In this document: in pieces, positions 44,306 to 52,936 of the stretch
Numbering within the stretch: position 1 is the first letter of the stretch
Layout of the letters: every line of letters begins with the position of its first letter
DNA from: Paenibacillus methanolicus
GTDB lineage: Bacteria; Bacillota; Bacilli; Paenibacillales; Paenibacillaceae
Assembly (NCBI RefSeq): GCF_008124765.1
Contig: NZ_VNHS01000004.1
Span: 434,001 to 498,000, forward strand
Reading direction: 5' to 3'
Length of the DNA stretch: 64,000 bases
Made by a program: the position numbers and the translations under genes
The notes under the pieces: model-generated
Database searches by the model: none
What the model saw: the letters and a program-made list of their open reading frames with translations, nothing else
What the model was told of the DNA's origin: nothing

Positions 44306-45433
44306 ATGAACGTCAACCTATCGCAGAAGATAGAGTCGGATATAAAGGGACATTTGGCCGCGCTTGAAGCGGATGTAAACGATGAAGAGGCACTTCTTGC
44401 GCTTGCCAATGCCATCATCGACCATAACCTGTTGGCCGAGGCGATTCCCGTCATGCTGCAGCCGTTATTCGGGCAAGCTTCGCTCGACCTATTGCTCAGC
44501 AATCTCGGCATCACCTTCTGGTCAATCAAGCAATTGGATTATGTGATTCCTCTTCTTCAGGAATCCCTGGCAATCAATCCAACGAATGCAGACGCGCGAT
44601 ATAACTTGGCTTATGTGCTGCATAGCATCGGCGAGCACGAGCTGGCTTTGTCCTGTCTGGAGGCTAGCGAATCGCAATCGGAGGAGACGTTAAGTTTGCT
44701 GGCGGATATCAAGCAATCCCTCCGGCCTTCCTTCTTCGATGAATACAAAGTAGAGCAATTCAATATTGAAGGCGTTCCGCATCCGGTTTACGCCAGGACC
44801 GAGACGTCGGATCCTTTTGCGCTGCAGCAAATATTCCGATTCCATGAATATAGTTTCCCGGACCTTACGTTCTCCCCGAAGCTGATCATCGACGGCGGAG
44901 CCAATGCCGGGTATGCCAGCGTCTGGTTCGCCAATCTCTATCCGGGGGCGAAAATCATCGCCGTGGAGCCGGATAAATCCAATTTCGACGTGATGCAGTA
45001 CAATACAAAACCCTATACACAGGTAGAACCGGTTCATTCCGGCTTGTGGAACAAAAATACATACTTAAATGTACGGGATGTCGGACTGGGCAAATGGGGG
45101 ACCATGGTGCTGGAGACTGACGAACCGGATGAATCCAGCTTTAAAGCCGTCACCATCCAATCGCTCTTCGAGAACAGCGGCTTTGACGAAATCGATATTC
45201 TCAAGTTGGACATCGAAGGCGCGGAGAGAGAAGTGTTCTCGGAGGGCTTCGAAAGTTGGTTGGGCAAAGTCAAAATGATTATCATTGAACTGCATGACGC
45301 CATGAAGCGTGGCTGCAGCCACGCTTTCTTCAAGGCGATCAATCAGTACGACTTCGGTCTTACGCTCAAAGGGGAGAACTTGGTGTTAACGCGGAGCGAT
45401 CTGTTCTACGCCATGTATCCGGAACGATTGTAA
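44306..45433 (+). CDS. FkbM-family methyltransferase with N-terminal TPR
   Basis: A 375-residue protein. Residues 1-140 are tetratricopeptide-like helices (LLSNLGITFWSIKQLDYVI and NPTNADARYNLAYVLHSIG). The rest is a SAM-dependent FkbM domain: LIIDGGANAGYASVWFANL, IAVEPDKSNF, ILKLDIEGAEREVF. FkbM enzymes O-methylate sugars or other small substrates. A TPR plus methyltransferase fusion beside flagellins suggests action on flagellin-linked glycan; the real substrate is unknown. GGGGGATC precedes ATG 44306. Confidence 0.82.
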   Translation: MNVNLSQKIESDIKGHLAALEADVNDEEALLALANAIIDHNLLAEAIPVMLQPLFGQASLDLLLSNLGITFWSIKQLDYVIPLLQESLAINPTNADARYNLAYVLHSIGEHELALSCLEASESQSEETLSLLADIKQSLRPSFFDEYKVEQFNIEGVPHPVYARTETSDPFALQQIFRFHEYSFPDLTFSPKLIIDGGANAGYASVWFANLYPGAKIIAVEPDKSNFDVMQYNTKPYTQVEPVHSGLWNKNTYLNVRDVGLGKWGTMVLETDEPDESSFKAVTIQSLFENSGFDEIDILKLDIEGAEREVFSEGFESWLGKVKMIIIELHDAMKRGCSHAFFKAINQYDFGLTLKGENLVLTRSDLFYAMYPERL

Positions 45434-45491
45434 GGTCGGCCGCATGCTAGGCAAGAGTGGCTGCCGAAGGTGATGCGAAGGGGTTGTTACC

Positions 45492-46664
45492 ATGTATGAG
45501 CTCAGCATTCGGGCGAATGGCATTAAACACGAGTTGGTCATCAACGATAATGGCAGCATCACCCGACTGACCGATTTTGGCATGAATCTAACGGAGAAAC
45601 ATACGCCCGTGTATATCGATGGACTGCAGGTAATTATGCATAATCTGGAAGAGGTCAATAAGTATGCCGAGAAGCCGATCGTGCAGGAAGATATGGTCGC
45701 GGTCGTAGCCTTCACGATTGATCGTATGCTGCGCACCACCGGCAAGCATGCCCGCATGCTCAACCTGGGCGATTTGGACGCAGGGATTTATTTTCAGGCC
45801 GCCGCGTTGAAGCTGTTCGACGAGAAGAACCGTCTTTACTGCTGCGGCGGGTGGGGGTCGAATCAAGCGGCGCCAAGCACGACCGAGAGCCAACTACGGC
45901 GATTTTCGCAAACAATGGCGAAGCTTGGCGTGTCGCAGCAGATCATTCCGTTCTTGGGCGATAGCCTGCAACAGCTAGCTCTGATTCAGAACGATTATTT
46001 CGACGCGATATTTCTGCACGAGCAGCGATACGGCACGGTAATGGAAGAGATGATCCTCGCCATCAAGAAGCTCAAGCCGGGCGGGATATTGATGGGGTAT
46101 CATTGCGACTGCTACTTTAGCGAATTGCCGCCGCAGATTCAGAATAAAGATTTTACCCCGGATGAGCAGATGGACGGCGGTTACCACACGGGGGTTATTT
46201 TCGCGCTTAAGGTCTTGTTCGACGATGACTATGAAAAACCGCTCGCGAGGTCGACCGTATGGAAAAAGACGATTACGACGGAAGTCAAAGCAGGCATCCT
46301 ACGCCAGTGCCTGCCTCCTCATGACAACGAGCAGTTCACTCGACTAATCAGCCAATGCCAAGCCCTTGAAAGCGGGCTTTCGCGATTGGATCGGATGGAA
46401 GGCGGCGAGCAGCTGATGCACGAGATCGGCTCCATGATCTCCGCTTGTGAACGAATCGCAGCGGATCTTGCATATCGGACGGGCTCTACGAAGCTCAAAC
46501 TGGACATCGTGCAGCTGAAAGAACAATTTCTGGAGGCGATGATGAGTTTCGAGCGCAAGTGCGAGGCGACCTTCCAATCGAAGGTGAACGAGACGCGAAG
46601 CTTGCTGAATGACTGGAGCCGAACCTTACGTGATGACGAAAGGCGGTGGATGTATGAAAGCTAA
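45492..46664 (+). CDS. Putative class I SAM methyltransferase with C-terminal coiled coil
   Basis: A 390-residue protein. An N-terminal beta-rich part precedes a Rossmann-like segment: MLNLGDLDAGIYFQAAALKLF (GxGxG is not perfect), IPFLGDSLQQLALIQNDYFDAIFLHEQRYG and LKPGGILMGYHCD, consistent with a Methyltransf_24-like fold. Residues about 285-390 are helical and may be a coiled coil. I cannot name a reaction. It overlaps the next gene by 11 bases. Confidence in the fold is moderate, in the function low. Confidence 0.6.
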   Translation: MYELSIRANGIKHELVINDNGSITRLTDFGMNLTEKHTPVYIDGLQVIMHNLEEVNKYAEKPIVQEDMVAVVAFTIDRMLRTTGKHARMLNLGDLDAGIYFQAAALKLFDEKNRLYCCGGWGSNQAAPSTTESQLRRFSQTMAKLGVSQQIIPFLGDSLQQLALIQNDYFDAIFLHEQRYGTVMEEMILAIKKLKPGGILMGYHCDCYFSELPPQIQNKDFTPDEQMDGGYHTGVIFALKVLFDDDYEKPLARSTVWKKTITTEVKAGILRQCLPPHDNEQFTRLISQCQALESGLSRLDRMEGGEQLMHEIGSMISACERIAADLAYRTGSTKLKLDIVQLKEQFLEAMMSFERKCEATFQSKVNETRSLLNDWSRTLRDDERRWMYES

Positions 46665-47886
46665 GAAAACATTCTGTATATTGTGGCCCGGTTTGGAGAA
46701 CAGCCATCTGACGAAAGACGTGGGCATTATTCCGTACATCATGCAAAAACACCATGATTATACGGCCCGCTACGTATCGTTGAAGCCAAGCGTAGGCGAG
46801 CTTTCATGGCCAGCGCTTGGCCAGTTCTCGGAACCGGTGGAAGTTGATCTGATCGAACCTTCGTTTGAATTTCGGTCGGAGACCATCCTTCAGACGGTGT
46901 TCGGGGCCAACCAGGAAGATTGCATTCGGGATATGGTCGGGTATATCGTCAAGCATGCCAAAGATATCGACGTGCTCTACTTCTTCGGCTTCTACGCTTT
47001 CTTTTTTAAGGTGGCGGCCGCATACAAGGAACAGAACCCGAAGGGGAAAATCTACTTGAAGCTCGATGCCAACCTGGCCTGGATCAATAATACCGCGCTG
47101 GACGAGGCGTTCGTTGCGTTCCTGCAGCGATGCGACGTTGTCACCAGCGAGACTATGATCGAATACCTCAATCAGAAGTGGCCGGTTCCGGTGCATTACA
47201 TTCCGAATGGGTATTACTCGCTGGGTAGCGAAGAGAATCGGTTGCTGCGGATGTTTTCGTTCGAGGAGAAAGAGGACGTTATCCTGACCGTCGGCCGGTT
47301 GGGAACGCAGCAAAAAGCGACGGACGTGCTGCTCGAAGGCTTCAAACTGGCCGCTCCGCAATTGCCCCCAAGCTGGAAATTGGTGCTGGCCGGCAGCATT
47401 GAACCCTCGTTCGAGCCGGAGGTGGAGCGCTTTCTGAACGAGAACCCGAAGCTGGCCGAGCGTATCGTATTTCTCGGTTACATCCAGGACAAGCCGCTGT
47501 TGAACGAATGGTTTGCCAAAGCCAAAATTTTCGCGCTCCCCTCCTTATACGAAGGGTTTGCGAACGTCATGGCGGAAGCGAAAGCGCATGGGTGTTATTT
47601 CATCGCCTCGGATATCGAATCGAGCCGCGATGCCGCCTCGGAGCATGGCCGAAGAGGAAAGCTGTTCGATGAGGCATATCGTAGGAATAATCGGCAGGTC
47701 GAGTACGGTTCGCTTCACGAGGTTGGCGATGCGGCCGATTTAGCCCGGCGTCTGATTGAAGCCTGCAACGACCCGGAACGATTGCGAGTGGTCTGCACCC
47801 GGACGCAGCAGGATGCAATCGACCATTTCGACTGGGTAACGCTTTGCAAGAAAATCGACCATATGCTGCAGACGGCTAGTTCATAA
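46654..47886 (+). CDS. Family 4 glycosyltransferase
   Basis: A 410-residue GT-B glycosyltransferase of the GT4 type. The C-terminal domain carries VILTVGRLGTQQKATDVLLEGF, LVLAGSIE, VFLGYIQDK and the donor-binding E-x7-E motif in YEGFANVMAEAKAHG. No transmembrane segment, so cytosolic transfer to flagellin or a lipid acceptor. ATG 46654 is chosen because AGGCGGTGG precedes it and overlap with the previous gene fits operon structure; the upstream ATG 46609 would add an unconserved stretch. A 180-base gap without a clear promoter separates it from rfbF. Confidence 0.85.
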   Translation: MKAKKTFCILWPGLENSHLTKDVGIIPYIMQKHHDYTARYVSLKPSVGELSWPALGQFSEPVEVDLIEPSFEFRSETILQTVFGANQEDCIRDMVGYIVKHAKDIDVLYFFGFYAFFFKVAAAYKEQNPKGKIYLKLDANLAWINNTALDEAFVAFLQRCDVVTSETMIEYLNQKWPVPVHYIPNGYYSLGSEENRLLRMFSFEEKEDVILTVGRLGTQQKATDVLLEGFKLAAPQLPPSWKLVLAGSIEPSFEPEVERFLNENPKLAERIVFLGYIQDKPLLNEWFAKAKIFALPSLYEGFANVMAEAKAHGCYFIASDIESSRDAASEHGRRGKLFDEAYRRNNRQVEYGSLHEVGDAADLARRLIEACNDPERLRVVCTRTQQDAIDHFDWVTLCKKIDHMLQTASS

Positions 47887-48065
47887 CCGCCCCGCTTCCA
47901 TGTCCGGAACCCCCTCACCACCTCGAAGTCGAAATCCCATCCTATCATAACGCCTCCATACGAGCATTCTGTCGACAGTCGAGAAGGGCGCGGCCATCCG
48001 AATAGGCTTTATGCAATAAGGTGATATTATGGAAAATCGGATGGCCGGGAAAGGAAGTGGACGGC
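47887..48065 (+). other. Gap within the glycosylation island
   Basis: 179 bases without a gene. No clear promoter or terminator; a GATATT near 48024 could be a weak -10. Confidence 0.35.
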
Positions 48066-48848
48066 ATGAAGGTTGTGATTTTGGCAGGCGGCAGGGGCAC
48101 GCGCATTAGCGAGGAGTCTCATATCAAACCGAAGCCCATGATTCAGATCGGAGATGCGCCGATTCTGTGGCATATTATGAAAATATATTCCCACTACGGC
48201 TACAACGATTTCGTGATTTGCTTGGGTTACAAGGGCTATGCCATTAAGGAGTATTTCGCGAATTACTACCTCCATATGTCGGGGGTCATTACGTACGATT
48301 TTACGTCCGCCAATACGGTCAATGTGCATCATAACAAAGTAGAGCCTTGGAAGGTCACGCTTGTCGATACCGGAATCAATACGATGACGGGCGGCCGGAT
48401 CAAAAGAGTCCAACCGATTATCGGCAACGAACCGTTCATGCTCACCTATGGGGATGGACTCGCCAACATAAATATCGACGATTTGGTGCAGTGGCACCGA
48501 AAACACGGGAATCACGCCACGATCTCGGCCGTTCAACCGGATGGCCGATTCGGCCGTCTCGAACTCGAAGGCGACCGGGTCGTCGGCTTTGCCGAGAAGG
48601 TGAAAGGGGACGGCAGCTGGATCAACGGCGGATTTATGGTCTGTGAGCCGGAAGTCTTCGATTATATTGACGTCGAGGACGAGACGATATTCGAGCAGGG
48701 GCCCTTGCAAAATCTGGCGAAAGACGGCCAGTTGAACGTCTATCAACATCACGGGTTCTGGCAGCCGATGGATACGCTGCGCGAGAAGATTACGTTGGAT
48801 GACATGTGGGTCCATCAGAAGGCGCCGTGGAAAGTGTGGGAGGAATAA
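48066..48848 (+). CDS. rfbF: Glucose-1-phosphate cytidylyltransferase
   Basis: RfbF makes CDP-glucose from CTP and glucose 1-phosphate. The 260-residue protein has the nucleotidyltransferase loop MKVVILAGGRGTRISEES, KPKPMIQIGDAPILWHIM, LTYGDGLANINI and GFWQPMDTLREK, all strongly RfbF-like (ILWHIMKIYSHYG is diagnostic versus RmlA). ATG 48066 follows AAGGAAG. With rfbG in the same island it defines a CDP- rather than dTDP-activated deoxysugar. Glucose 1-phosphate would come from a phosphoglucomutase such as the one at the window start. Confidence 0.92.
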   Translation: MKVVILAGGRGTRISEESHIKPKPMIQIGDAPILWHIMKIYSHYGYNDFVICLGYKGYAIKEYFANYYLHMSGVITYDFTSANTVNVHHNKVEPWKVTLVDTGINTMTGGRIKRVQPIIGNEPFMLTYGDGLANINIDDLVQWHRKHGNHATISAVQPDGRFGRLELEGDRVVGFAEKVKGDGSWINGGFMVCEPEVFDYIDVEDETIFEQGPLQNLAKDGQLNVYQHHGFWQPMDTLREKITLDDMWVHQKAPWKVWEE

Positions 48849-48853
48849 CGCCC

Positions 48854-49552
48854 ATGTTCAACATCTCGCTCTCCATGCAAGAGCTTCAAACCTACGTCTT
48901 TCGTCAGTTGGACCATTTCTTCCCGGACGGTCGATTGTCGCCTCGCGATCCGCGGATTGACGAAGCATTTCAAGATGCGCTGGACCGCGCGGAATATTGC
49001 TTCCGCCATGTGGCGCTTCGATCGTATCATCGCGAGGGCGTGACCTTCCTCTCCCACCTGCACTCGGATCAATATACGATGTTCTTGTGGTTCCTATCCA
49101 ATTCGATCTGGAGACGGCTGGAGGACGCCGAACTAGCATCGAAGCTGTTCTATCTCAATAAAGCGCTCAATGGGGTCGCGTGCATGTATGACGCGGCCAT
49201 GCCCGACATCTTTCTCGTCGTGCACGGGGGAGGGATTGTGCTGGGCAAAGCCTTGTATGACGATTTCTTCGTCTGTTATCAAGGGTGCACGGTCGGCGCG
49301 ATCAACGGCGTCTATCCGGTGTTGGGCAAAGGCGTGGCCATGGCCCCGCAGTCCGCGATCATCGGCGGGTGCCGCGTTGGCGACCATGTCACGATCGGCA
49401 ATCAAGCCCTTCTTCGCAACGACGACCTGCAACCGGGGGCCGTCTACTATCGGAATACGGAAGACGGGAAGCACATGAGCCGGCAGGTTGACAAGCCTTG
49501 GGCCCAGTCCTTCTTTAATGTCCCGATTCCCCGCAAGGAGAAAGGGGGATGA
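48854..49552 (+). CDS. Left-handed beta-helix acyltransferase (serine acetyltransferase-like)
   Basis: A 232-residue protein. A helical N-terminal domain is followed by hexapeptide-repeat coils: VVHGGGIVLGKALYDDFFVCYQGCTVGA, GKGVAMAPQSAIIGGCRVGDHVTIGNQAL, ending with an outward loop. CysE-like folds acetylate small substrates; here an acetyl transfer to an amino or hydroxyl sugar is likely by context. GGAGG precedes ATG 48854 by ten bases, just after the rfbF stop. It overlaps the next gene by ATGA. Confidence 0.78.
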   Translation: MFNISLSMQELQTYVFRQLDHFFPDGRLSPRDPRIDEAFQDALDRAEYCFRHVALRSYHREGVTFLSHLHSDQYTMFLWFLSNSIWRRLEDAELASKLFYLNKALNGVACMYDAAMPDIFLVVHGGGIVLGKALYDDFFVCYQGCTVGAINGVYPVLGKGVAMAPQSAIIGGCRVGDHVTIGNQALLRNDDLQPGAVYYRNTEDGKHMSRQVDKPWAQSFFNVPIPRKEKGG

Positions 49553-50484
49553 GCGTGCCGGCCAAAACGGTGCTCGTTAGCGGCGCGGAGGGTTACCTGG
49601 CCCTCCATTTGGCGCATCATTTAAGGCAGTCGCAGTATCGCGTCTTGACCGCAAGCAGACGAAGCGGAGATTTTCGCATGGATTTCTCCCGGCCTTCTGA
49701 GGTTGCAAGCCTTCCTGCCGGCGGCATTGACGCCATGGTCCATCTCGTTTCGCCGAATGAAGGCATGCTCAAAAATGATCCCCTCGGCGCGCTCGCCGAA
49801 GCCGCAGCCGGGATCCATGCCGCCCTTGATTTCTGCAAAGCCAACGGCATCCCGGATTTTATCTACGTCTCTAGCTTCCATGTGTTCGGCTCGACGGGCG
49901 GCGTGCTGACCGAGCAGACCGCTCCGGCCCCTCGGAACGACTACGGGTTGTCTCATCTGATCGCGGAACAGACCGTGCAGATGTTCGATAGGGCCGGTCC
50001 GATCAACGGGTGGATCGTCCGGCCTTCGAATGTGTTCGGCGTGCCGCATAAGGTGGACGCGTTCAAGCGATGGCATTTGATCCCGTTTTTATTTTGCCGG
50101 GAAGCGATTGAACGCCGCCTGATCACGCTCCTGACGCCCGGACGCCAACTTCGTAACTTCGTGGGCGCGTCGGACGTTTGCGGAAGCATCCTGTGGCTCT
50201 TGGAGGAGCGGCCGAAGGAACGCATGATTCATGCCTATGGGAAAGAAACGCTGAGCGTGCTGCAGTATGCCCGGTTGGTGCAGCGCATCGCGCAAGAACA
50301 ATTCGGGCTGCCGGTCCGGATCGAAGCACCGGAAAGAGCGGATTCGTCGGTGGAATTCGAATTTACCAGCCGGATCGAGCACCCTCGATTGGAGCCGAGA
50401 GCGAGTCTTGAAGCATTCGTAAGGGACATGCTGTCCATCCTAATGAACAAGGACATGCCGATCAACCACGATGGCAGCCGCTAA
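49549..50484 (+). CDS. NAD-dependent epimerase/dehydratase (extended SDR)
   Basis: A 311-residue SDR. The nucleotide-binding loop is VSGAEGYLALHLAHHL. Substrate-side motifs are YVSSFHVFGSTGG (catalytic Ser region) and NDYGLSHLIAEQ, where the usual Y-x3-K reads Y-x3-H, so the key lysine is replaced by histidine. It ends with RPSNVFGVP and a C-terminal substrate domain. The likely role is 4-keto reduction or epimerisation of the CDP-sugar, if active. The start overlaps the previous stop. GGAGAAAGGGG lies upstream. Confidence 0.8.
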   Translation: MSVPAKTVLVSGAEGYLALHLAHHLRQSQYRVLTASRRSGDFRMDFSRPSEVASLPAGGIDAMVHLVSPNEGMLKNDPLGALAEAAAGIHAALDFCKANGIPDFIYVSSFHVFGSTGGVLTEQTAPAPRNDYGLSHLIAEQTVQMFDRAGPINGWIVRPSNVFGVPHKVDAFKRWHLIPFLFCREAIERRLITLLTPGRQLRNFVGASDVCGSILWLLEERPKERMIHAYGKETLSVLQYARLVQRIAQEQFGLPVRIEAPERADSSVEFEFTSRIEHPRLEPRASLEAFVRDMLSILMNKDMPINHDGSR

Positions 50485-50516
50485 CTACCACTATAGAGCA
50501 AGGAGAATCGCCGGTC

Positions 50517-51089
50517 ATGAATGTTCAGCCACTCTCTCTGCATGGAGCCGCTCTGCTTGTACAGAAGCCGATCGCAGACAACCGCGGCAGCTTTGCCCGA
50601 ACGTTCTGCGGCCGAACATTGGCCGAGCACGGCCTTTCTTTTCGCATGGCGCAATGCAACGAAGCCTTTAACAAGCATGCGCGCACGTTGAGAGGGATGC
50701 ATTTTCAGCGGCCTCCCCATGGCGAAGAGAAGATCGTGAATTGCGTCCAAGGGAAACTGTACGACGTCATCGTCGACCTGAATCTGGATAGCCCGACCTT
50801 CGGCAAATGGGTTGGCGTCACGCTGTCCGCGGATGACGGCCAATCGCTATTCGTGCCCAAAGGGTTCGCGCACGGCTATCAGACGTTAACCGAGAATACG
50901 GTCATTCAGTATATGGTCAGCGAGTACTACACCCCTTCCCATGAGTCCGGCGTCCGCTGGAACGATCCGTTCTTCGGCATCGAGTGGCCGTTCACGGAGG
51001 ACCTCCTTCTCTCCGAGAAGGATCGGAGTTGGACCGATTTCGACAAGATGAGGGACGGCATACGTTTATCGGAGGGAGTTCGGACATGA
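50517..51089 (+). CDS. dTDP-4-dehydrorhamnose 3,5-epimerase-like protein
   Basis: A 190-residue RmlC/cupin-fold epimerase: RGSFARTFC, the catalytic-His motif LRGMHFQRPPHGEEKIVNCVQGKLYDVIVDL in outline (key RGMHFQ), and VPKGFAHGYQTL. Given RfbF and RfbG, the true substrate is probably CDP-4-keto-6-deoxyglucose rather than the dTDP sugar. AAGGAG lies 12 bases before ATG 50517. It overlaps the next gene by ATGA. Confidence 0.88.
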   Translation: MNVQPLSLHGAALLVQKPIADNRGSFARTFCGRTLAEHGLSFRMAQCNEAFNKHARTLRGMHFQRPPHGEEKIVNCVQGKLYDVIVDLNLDSPTFGKWVGVTLSADDGQSLFVPKGFAHGYQTLTENTVIQYMVSEYYTPSHESGVRWNDPFFGIEWPFTEDLLLSEKDRSWTDFDKMRDGIRLSEGVRT

Positions 51090-52906
51090 ATACCGAAATC
51101 GCAACGCATTCGTTAGAGCTGCTTCAGGGCGGTTATGAGGGCGTGATCCATTTGCAAAATTGCATCCGTCGGGGCGAGCTGAATGCGCCCGATATCGCGA
51201 TCTTTGAAACGATGGGCGAACTGCTGGATATCCTCGAGAAGAGCATGGCCGAGGCCGACGTCCCTCACCGCGTGCCAGAAATCAACGCCAATTTGCGTTA
51301 TTACCTGGACGGCCTCATGCAGGATTTGAACGACGATCAAGTGGATCGGTTTCTGTACGATTTCCGCTTTCACTTTTACTCGTTATACCGCGTGCTAGAA
51401 TTCGAAATCGCGTACATCGTCGAGCGCCATGTGGACAAGGAGGCGTATCCACGATTCTACCCGGAGATTGTGGACGTTGACCACCATGAGATCGTGACGC
51501 TGGGGGAAGAGGCCGGCTGCAAGGTGAGCGTCGTGTTGTTGGCGTACAATAATCTTGCCGTGACGCGCGATTGCGTGGATAGCATTATCGCGAACATGGG
51601 GGATATGGACTACGAATTGGTTCTGGTGGACAACGGCTCCACGGATGGCACGAAGGCGTATTTCGACTCCGTTCCGGGCGCGAAGGTCATTCACTTGAAG
51701 TATAATATTCACCTCGTCAAAGGCTTTAACATGGGACTCATGGCGGCGGAGGGCCGATATACCGCTGCCGTGTGCAACGATTTTATTTTCACGTCCAATT
51801 GGATCCATAATCTGATGGCTTGCATCGAGAGCGATCCCCAAATCGGATACGTTTCCCCGGGAGCCACCTCGATCTCCAATATGCAGCAGATCGACATCCC
51901 ATTCGTCTCCATCGCGGATTTTCAGGAGCGGGCAAGGGCGTTTAACATCAGCAATCCATCCAAATGGGAGGAACGTGTAGTCTTGCTGCCCAATGTCTTA
52001 TGCTGCCGGACCGCGCTGCTCGAGAAGATCGGCTACTACGATACCCGTTTTTACCGCGGCGAGTTTCTGGATGACGACATCAGCTTCAAAATCAGGCGAG
52101 CCGGCTATAAGCTGGTGTACTGCGCCGATACGGTCACCCACCATTACGGTAGCTTGACGACCACGTCGGATCATCTGACCGGTTCCTTGGAAGAGGGGCG
52201 GAGGAGTTTCTTCGACAAGTACGGGTTGGATGCTTGGCAGGACGCCCGCATGGATTCGACCTATCTGGAGATCGACCGGAAATATTTGAGCGGCGCGCAG
52301 ACCCTATTAGGCGTAGATGTCAAATGCGGAGCAACGTTCATGCAGATCAAAAATCGCATCTGGTCCGAGTTCGGCATCCAGCCGGACTTGCGGCTCTGCA
52401 CGACGGAGCCCAAATACGAGACGGACTTGCGGACGCTGTCCGACGACGTTTCTGTGATTGAACGGCTTGATCAGCTCCCGGAGGTAGTTTGCGGCAAGTT
52501 GGATTTGATTTACATCGAGAAGCCGCTGGATACGTATCCTGAAGAGGCGAGCGTCGTATTCGGGATGTTAGCGAGGATGCTTGCGGATAACGGCAGCTTG
52601 ATCTTTTACGTCACCAACAACATCAGCATTGAGGCGATCTTCGATATGCTGAATGCGTCCGCTTCCCTTCACAATCGAAGGATATACGTGCGGAATATGC
52701 TGCTGACGGAAGCGCGGAAGCACGGATTCGGCCAGGCGGCCGTCATGGATTTCATCGTTGAACGCGGCCCGCAGGCGACTCGGATGATCGAATCGGTGGC
52801 CAAACTGTTGTCCGGCAACCAAGAGACGCAGGCCCGGTACATCGTAGCCGCTATGAAACCCGGCTATGCGATGTACCAGCTGAAATTAGAGGCTATTCCC
52901 GATTAA
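51086..52906 (+). CDS. Family 2 glycosyltransferase with a C-terminal methyltransferase-like domain
   Basis: A 606-residue protein. Residues about 1-130 are helical. A GT2 (GT-A) domain follows: VSVVLLAYNNLAVTRDCVDSI, ELVLVDNGSTDGTKAYF, VCNDFIF as a DxD-like site, and EFLDDDISFKIRRAGYKLVY. The last 190 residues have LLGVDVKCG, LDLIYIEKPLDTYPEE and VVFGMLARMLADNGSLIFYVTN, resembling a degenerate methyltransferase fold without a proper GxGxG. It probably adds a sugar to flagellin or to a growing glycan. GGAGGGAG precedes ATG 51086. Confidence 0.82.
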   Translation: MNTEIATHSLELLQGGYEGVIHLQNCIRRGELNAPDIAIFETMGELLDILEKSMAEADVPHRVPEINANLRYYLDGLMQDLNDDQVDRFLYDFRFHFYSLYRVLEFEIAYIVERHVDKEAYPRFYPEIVDVDHHEIVTLGEEAGCKVSVVLLAYNNLAVTRDCVDSIIANMGDMDYELVLVDNGSTDGTKAYFDSVPGAKVIHLKYNIHLVKGFNMGLMAAEGRYTAAVCNDFIFTSNWIHNLMACIESDPQIGYVSPGATSISNMQQIDIPFVSIADFQERARAFNISNPSKWEERVVLLPNVLCCRTALLEKIGYYDTRFYRGEFLDDDISFKIRRAGYKLVYCADTVTHHYGSLTTTSDHLTGSLEEGRRSFFDKYGLDAWQDARMDSTYLEIDRKYLSGAQTLLGVDVKCGATFMQIKNRIWSEFGIQPDLRLCTTEPKYETDLRTLSDDVSVIERLDQLPEVVCGKLDLIYIEKPLDTYPEEASVVFGMLARMLADNGSLIFYVTNNISIEAIFDMLNASASLHNRRIYVRNMLLTEARKHGFGQAAVMDFIVERGPQATRMIESVAKLLSGNQETQARYIVAAMKPGYAMYQLKLEAIPD

Positions 52907-52936
52907 CAAGTCACTCTCGCGACCAGGAGCATGCAC

